Translations under genes and position numbers: made by a program
Shown here: positions 6,647 to 10,236 of the stretch, in pieces
How positions within the stretch are numbered: the first letter of the stretch is position 1
Layout: the number at the start of each line of letters is the position of its first letter
NCBI GenBank assembly: GCA_002400365.1
Contig: DHFK01000077.1
Coordinates: 10,313 to 20,548 of the forward strand
DNA: 10,236 nt
Origin: Anaerolineales bacterium UBA4826
Lineage (GTDB): Bacteria; Chloroflexota; Anaerolineae; UBA4142
Direction of reading: 5' to 3'
Notes under the pieces: generated by a model
Seen by the model: only the letters and a program-made list of their open reading frames with translations
Databases searched by the model: none
What the model was told of the DNA's origin: nothing

Positions 6647-8446
6647 TTATTGCGGTTGTGGTATCCACAGCGCCGCGTCCACCGACTCGACCGCGCCGAC
6701 ATCGCGAAAGAGCAGCCAGCGCAAAAGACCGGGGATGGGTTCCGTTGCCCGCCGCGTCTCCAGCCGGTACGTCTGGCTCATCCAGCCCGACGCGGGCGCC
6801 GGCGCCTGCGACGGCAGAAGCAGCGCTTGCGTTCCCTCGGTTGCCGCTGGACGTGACGTCAAGCGCGCGTTGCGAAAATCGCGCAGATTCCACGCGACTA
6901 GCGGACCCAACGCTTGGTCCGCCGCGATCGTCAGCGTGCGCGAATCGTTGGCGCGCCAACGCGAAATGCCTTCCAGGTCGCGAACCAGGTCGCGCGCGTT
7001 CGGCGCTGCCGCGCGGAGAACCAGATATTCCTGGGGGTTCAACGCGCCCGCGGACGTGAAACTCAGCCGCGCGGCTTGGCGAATCGTCCACAGACTCAAG
7101 AACGCCAACGCGATCGCGAGCGCGACGTCGCGCGCGCGCCGCCAGCCAACGGTGGTCACGGTCAGGAACGCAACCGCCGCGAGCGCGCCGACAATCAAAA
7201 AGGCGATGATGAACCCGCTGTTCTCTCTTTGCCCGGTCGCAGCCGCCAGCGCGTCAACGGCGACGATGCTCCCGCGCTGCACGAACTCTGCCAGCAAAAG
7301 ATACACAAATGCCGCGAGCGCGCCGGCGAGCGCAAAGATCGGCAACTCTTGCGATAGCAATGCCTCTTTCTCGGTTGCCTGCGCCGCGCGCTCCAGCCAG
7401 TCGCCGATATGCCAGCCGGCGAGCAATGCCAAAGGAACGACCAGCGCGACGACGCGGGCGGGCTGCTTGTCTCCGCCAATCGAATACAGCACGAACGCGA
7501 CGATAACCCAGGACGCGAGCGCGGCAAGCGGGAATCGAGTCCGATCACCTGACGCCGCGGCGAACGCGACCTGGATCAGCGCGGCAACGCCGAAGAACAA
7601 GAGCAGCGGTTCGTAGACGACGAGCAAGCGCAGCGGGTCGTACACCGCCGCGCTCGGCCGCAAGCCGTCGAGCCACGCGCCGAACAGATCGAACGCCGCG
7701 CCGATGCCTTCGCGATGCAGTAGAAAGGTCGTGCCGATGCCGAGGAAGACGACGACGAACACAGTCACATAGTCGCGCAATCGCGCAGTCGAATCGTCGC
7801 CGCCTAGTTGACTATCCGACCATTTGACCGCGCGAGCAACCAGCATGAAAAGGGCAATCGCCAAGACGACCGTCCATACCTCGCGCGCGGCGAGCAGCGC
7901 GAGCGCGGCGGATGCGGCGGCGAAATACGCAGCGCGCGGCGCGCGCTCGGTGAGAGACCGCCAGGCGAACGCGAGCGCGGCAAGCGCGCACGTGACCGCG
8001 ATGATCGCGCCGTTGAGGTTGCGCGAGAAGAAGATGAGCGAGGGAGAGAACGCGAGCAGCGCGCTGGCGCTCAACGCGCCCGCGCGTCCAAGTTCCCGGC
8101 GCAGCAGCGCGGGGAGCAATATCAGCGCGGCGCCAAACAGCGCGGGCAGCACGCGCGCGGCGGCATCGGTCGCGCCAAAGAGCGCAAACACAATCGCGTT
8201 GCCCGCAAAGAGTAGAGGACTGCCGGTGAACGCGTCAGACGCGCCGCGCACGAAATTCCACGACGCCAACGCTTGCCGCGCTTCGTCTGCTGCGAGCGGC
8301 GCGTCGCCCAGCGCGAGCAAACGTACCATCAAGCCGGCCAACGCGAGCGCGACGTACAATGTGACCTCAAGCGTCAGCGCGGGAAACGGGATGGAATCAG
8401 GGCGTAAAGTTTCAGGTTGATCGCGCATAAATCCGGACATCGCCAT
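6647..8446 (-). CDS. Divergent Agl23/GT39-like polytopic membrane protein
   Basis: This is an integral membrane protein of about 600 residues (numbering here counts from a TTG two codons upstream at 8452). It aligns by eye with the larger neighbour along its length: AADEARQALASWNF (54-67), FFSRNLNGAI (141-150), GGDKQPARVVALVVPLALL (326-344) and WNLRDFRNARL (521-531) match WNHDEAIHTDW, YYSRFNRHDI, AGEKMPWLTMHLTIPLAFV and WYLRNYRNAQF. It is therefore a TIGR03663-like/GT39-like paralogue without the NHL part. The first acidic pair (D56, E57) is kept, but the second motif has lost the H-D pair (G148, A149) and EKMPW has become DKQPA, so catalysis may be altered or lost. About twelve hydrophobic segments are followed by a soluble C-terminal region. 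The start is uncertain: ATG at 8446, 8440 or 8428, all overlapping the upstream gene; the one at 8428 has GGA just before it. Confidence 0.85.
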   Translation of the reverse strand: MAMSGFMRDQPETLRPDSIPFPALTLEVTLYVALALAGLMVRLLALGDAPLAADEARQALASWNFVRGASDAFTGSPLLFAGNAIVFALFGATDAAARVLPALFGAALILLPALLRRELGRAGALSASALLAFSPSLIFFSRNLNGAIIAVTCALAALAFAWRSLTERAPRAAYFAAASAALALLAAREVWTVVLAIALFMLVARAVKWSDSQLGGDDSTARLRDYVTVFVVVFLGIGTTFLLHREGIGAAFDLFGAWLDGLRPSAAVYDPLRLLVVYEPLLLFFGVAALIQVAFAAASGDRTRFPLAALASWVIVAFVLYSIGGDKQPARVVALVVPLALLAGWHIGDWLERAAQATEKEALLSQELPIFALAGALAAFVYLLLAEFVQRGSIVAVDALAAATGQRENSGFIIAFLIVGALAAVAFLTVTTVGWRRARDVALAIALAFLSLWTIRQAARLSFTSAGALNPQEYLVLRAAAPNARDLVRDLEGISRWRANDSRTLTIAADQALGPLVAWNLRDFRNARLTSRPAATEGTQALLLPSQAPAPASGWMSQTYRLETRRATEPIPGLLRWLLFRDVGAVESVDAALWIPQPQ

Positions 8447-10236
8447 TTTCAAACACCAGCGTCATAACCTTGCCGAACTTGTCCACTTGGGTTTTGGTGA
8501 GACCGTACTGGCTGCGTTCGGTCTGCCCGACGACGACGAATTTTATATCATACTTGTCGAGCAAAGTCAAAGTCTCTTTCGCGTCGAGCGACTGATAGAT
8601 GCGCTGCGCGTCCGCGGCGCGGTTGACGCCGGCGGCGTCGTCTTGAAATAACTTGCTGTTGCCGCGCCACTGCAACTCGTGCCCCGCCCAGCCCAGGATC
8701 GTGGGCAAGCCGGTCGCCACCGAAATCCGATTGCCGTACGAGTACTCGCCCCCCGGCGCTTCGAGGATCGTCGCGCCGCGCGGCGCGTGCGCATGCAGCC
8801 ATTGGATCGCCGCGTAATCGCCGGGGGCGTACTCGCGAATCCACGCGATGCCGTCGAGCGTCGGCGTCCGTTTGAAACCGTCGGCGCGATTCGGAATCGC
8901 GAGCGCGGGATAGACCAGACTCGCGCCCAGCAGGAGTGCGAGCGCGACAAACCACGCGCCGCGTGCGATGCCGTTAAGCGCGCGCGACAAATAAAAGACC
9001 CCGTACGCCGACGCAATCGAAAAGAGCGTCCACGCTTGGAAATAGAATTTGAACACGGTGTTCATGCGCGTGCCGAACGAATCCCGCAGGTAAACGAACT
9101 CGACGCCGAAGGTGAGCAGGAATCCGGTGAACGCGAGCAGCAACGCGAAGGTCGTGCTGTTTTCGGCTAAACGCGCACGCGCCAAAACCAGAATCGCCGC
9201 GAGGAAAAGCGCGAGCAGGACAAAGAGCCAGGGATCGAAAACCCAGGGACCAAAGTACGCGGCAACCACACTCGCCACGATGTTGTCCGGCGCGTTGGGC
9301 ATTGCGGCGCGCGCTTGCTCTCGCAGCGTTGGGCTGAGCGTGACCAGCCCCAGCGCCACGACCGCGATCAGAGTCGGGAACGCGATGCTCGCGGCGAGAA
9401 ATGGCGCGGCGCGGCGCGTCCATTCGCGCAGACTGATCGCGCGGTGTTCGGCAAAGAGACGCGCGAGCAACGCGCCGAGGACGAACACAAAGACGCCGAA
9501 CATCAAGAGGTACTGGTGCAGCCGCGTCTTGACGAGCAGTGTGGGTAAAATGCCGCCGGCTTGCGATTGAAAGCCGATGTAGAATGGCAAGTACAAGATG
9601 ACGCTGAACGCGCCCAAGCCGATGGCAAAAGTCGCGAGGTCGCGCGTCGCGCGCGCGTCCCAACCATTGCCGGCGCGGTACCGCGCGAACGCGAACGCGG
9701 CGAGAAGGATAAAGCCATAGGGCAGAATGTCCCAGGAGTTGAGGAAGAACAAGCCGCCCAGAATCAAGGGGTAAATGACAAATGACAAATGACGAATGAC
9801 AAAATCAACATTCCAATCTCCAATCTCCAATCTCCAATCTCTAATCTCCAACCTCGATTTCAGAAGATTCAGCGCCGCCGCCAGCGCCAGCAACACGAAC
9901 GGCAGCGCGAGGACGTGCGGGTGCATGTCGCCGAGGAGAAAACTAAACTGCGGAAACTCGTCAATCACCTCCTGAGTCTGACCGAGCGCGACGTCGTGGA
10001 TCACGCGCGAGGCGCGCCACCACCACCAGTTGTCGGTCGGGACGAATGTATTCGTCGTCGGCGCTTGCGCCAGCCCTTTCACGTCGAGCCAGTCCCAAAA
10101 CCCCGGCGAACCGATGCCGCGCGTGTGCAGCGCCTCGAACAAGCCTTCAAGATTGCCGATGAGGAGGAGAAAGATGGGGGCGAAGAGGGCGAAAAAGAGG
10201 GATTGGAGAGTAGAGATTGGAGATTGGAGGATAGAA
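8412..10236 (-). CDS. DUF2298 (Chlor_Arch_YYY, TIGR03662) polytopic membrane protein, 5' end outside the window
   Basis: The reading frame has no stop up to the right edge, and the residues before the TTG at 10142 (LLLIGNLEGL) match the family's usual block, so the TTG is internal and the gene is 5'-truncated by the window; 607 codons are visible. Counting from that TTG, signatures are IGSPGFWDWLDVKGL (10-24), a W-rich TDNWWWWRASRVI (36-48), IDEFPQFSFLLGDMHPHV (60-77), ILGGLFFLNSWDI (127-139) and, further on, FGTRMNTVFKFYFQAW. The C-terminal soluble region has GWAGHELQWRG. Function is unknown; members are large membrane proteins of Chloroflexota and archaea, often beside Agl23-type genes, and are suspected to work on envelope glycans. 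Residues 97-124 are encoded by heptamer repeats and the first visible residues by another array. The next gene starts inside its 3' end. Confidence 0.9.
   Translation of the reverse strand, partial: SILQSPISTLQSLFFALFAPIFLLLIGNLEGLFEALHTRGIGSPGFWDWLDVKGLAQAPTTNTFVPTDNWWWWRASRVIHDVALGQTQEVIDEFPQFSFLLGDMHPHVLALPFVLLALAAALNLLKSRLEIRDWRLEIGDWNVDFVIRHLSFVIYPLILGGLFFLNSWDILPYGFILLAAFAFARYRAGNGWDARATRDLATFAIGLGAFSVILYLPFYIGFQSQAGGILPTLLVKTRLHQYLLMFGVFVFVLGALLARLFAEHRAISLREWTRRAAPFLAASIAFPTLIAVVALGLVTLSPTLREQARAAMPNAPDNIVASVVAAYFGPWVFDPWLFVLLALFLAAILVLARARLAENSTTFALLLAFTGFLLTFGVEFVYLRDSFGTRMNTVFKFYFQAWTLFSIASAYGVFYLSRALNGIARGAWFVALALLLGASLVYPALAIPNRADGFKRTPTLDGIAWIREYAPGDYAAIQWLHAHAPRGATILEAPGGEYSYGNRISVATGLPTILGWAGHELQWRGNSKLFQDDAAGVNRAADAQRIYQSLDAKETLTLLDKYDIKFVVVGQTERSQYGLTKTQVDKFGKVMTLVFENGDVRIYARST
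9774..9854. repeat. Two heptamer arrays inside the DUF2298 coding frame
   Basis: On the plus strand there are four AATGACA-type units in register (9774-9801), an 11-nt spacer (9802-9812) and six CCAATCT-type units (9813-9854: four perfect, then CTAATCT and CCAACCT). On the coding strand this gives RLEIRDWRLEIGDW followed by NVDFVIRHLSFVIY, a segment without family conservation between NLLKS and PLILGGLFFLNSW. Because 3 x 7 nt equals 7 codons, the first array appears in protein as a repeated seven-residue unit (RLEIxDW). Confidence 0.9.
10201..10235. repeat. Heptamer array at the right edge, inside the DUF2298 frame
   Basis: The plus strand reads GATTGGA, GAGTAGA, GATTGGA, GATTGGA, GGATAGA. 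This is the same unit as at 9813-9854 but in the opposite orientation; a stretch of 19 nt (10211-10229) is perfectly complementary to part of that array. The frame stays open through it and encodes ILQSPISTLQS just before the hydrophobic FFALFAPIFLLL. The array may continue beyond the window. Confidence 0.8.

Noticed and set aside
6633..7616. 327-residue open frame on the plus strand
   Set aside because: It is antisense to the Agl23-like paralogue, with no ribosome binding site or family motifs.
8450..8452. TTG start for the 600-residue membrane protein
   Set aside because: No ribosome binding site precedes it and ATG codons lie 2, 4 and 8 codons downstream.
9774..9854. CRISPR array
   Set aside because: Units are 7 nt with no spacers; these are simple tandem heptamers.
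10140..10142. TTG as the true start of the DUF2298 gene
   Set aside because: The frame continues upstream without a stop to the window edge and the residues before it (GNLEG) match the family, so the gene begins outside the window.

Overview
The window looks like a piece of a GC-rich Chloroflexota (Anaerolineae-like) chromosome. The main reasons are a DUF2298/Chlor_Arch_YYY membrane protein and Agl23-type (TIGR03663) membrane proteins, families shared mainly by Chloroflexota and archaea, together with many tandem heptanucleotide repeats. This lineage call is an inference from gene content; no rRNA, tRNA or CRISPR was seen. All six supported genes lie on the minus strand, so gene order below is given in the direction of transcription, from high to low coordinates.

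Positions 10236 to 1995 hold a tightly packed membrane-protein operon. It contains (1) a DUF2298 polytopic protein whose 5' end lies beyond the window, (2) a 600-residue GT-C-fold membrane protein that looks like a divergent Agl23 paralogue, (3) a 1185-residue Agl23-type protein fused to a C-terminal six-repeat NHL beta-propeller, and (4) a flippase-like protein of the AglD/lysylphosphatidylglycerol-synthase transmembrane family (UPF0104). Junctions are a 35-nt overlap, a 42-nt gap and a 4-nt GTGA overlap, which suggests co-transcription and translational coupling. Together they suggest a lipid-linked sugar transfer or envelope-glycan assembly system resembling parts of archaeal protein glycosylation; the substrate cannot be read from the sequence.

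Positions 1855 to 716 hold sucC, the succinyl-CoA synthetase beta subunit. It has its own strong sigma70-like promoter (TTGAAT, 17-nt spacer, TATAAT) at 1934-1906 and a good ribosome binding site. sucD is not next to it in the window. Downstream, 545-715 carries a pair of hairpins resembling a REP element. Then come two small overlapping genes (544-45) that look like a BrnT/DUF4258-type toxin and its antitoxin, in visibly less GC-rich DNA.

The most unusual feature is the set of period-7 repeat arrays. They sit at several gene boundaries (697-727, 1870-1904, 1946-2008, 3004-3052), where they supply stop codons, a start codon and terminal codons of genes. Two more (9774-9854 and 10201-10235) lie inside the open reading frame of the DUF2298 gene. 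The internal one adds a 28-residue in-frame segment between conserved membrane blocks. These arrays resemble the short tandemly repeated repetitive (STRR) heptamers known from filamentous cyanobacteria.
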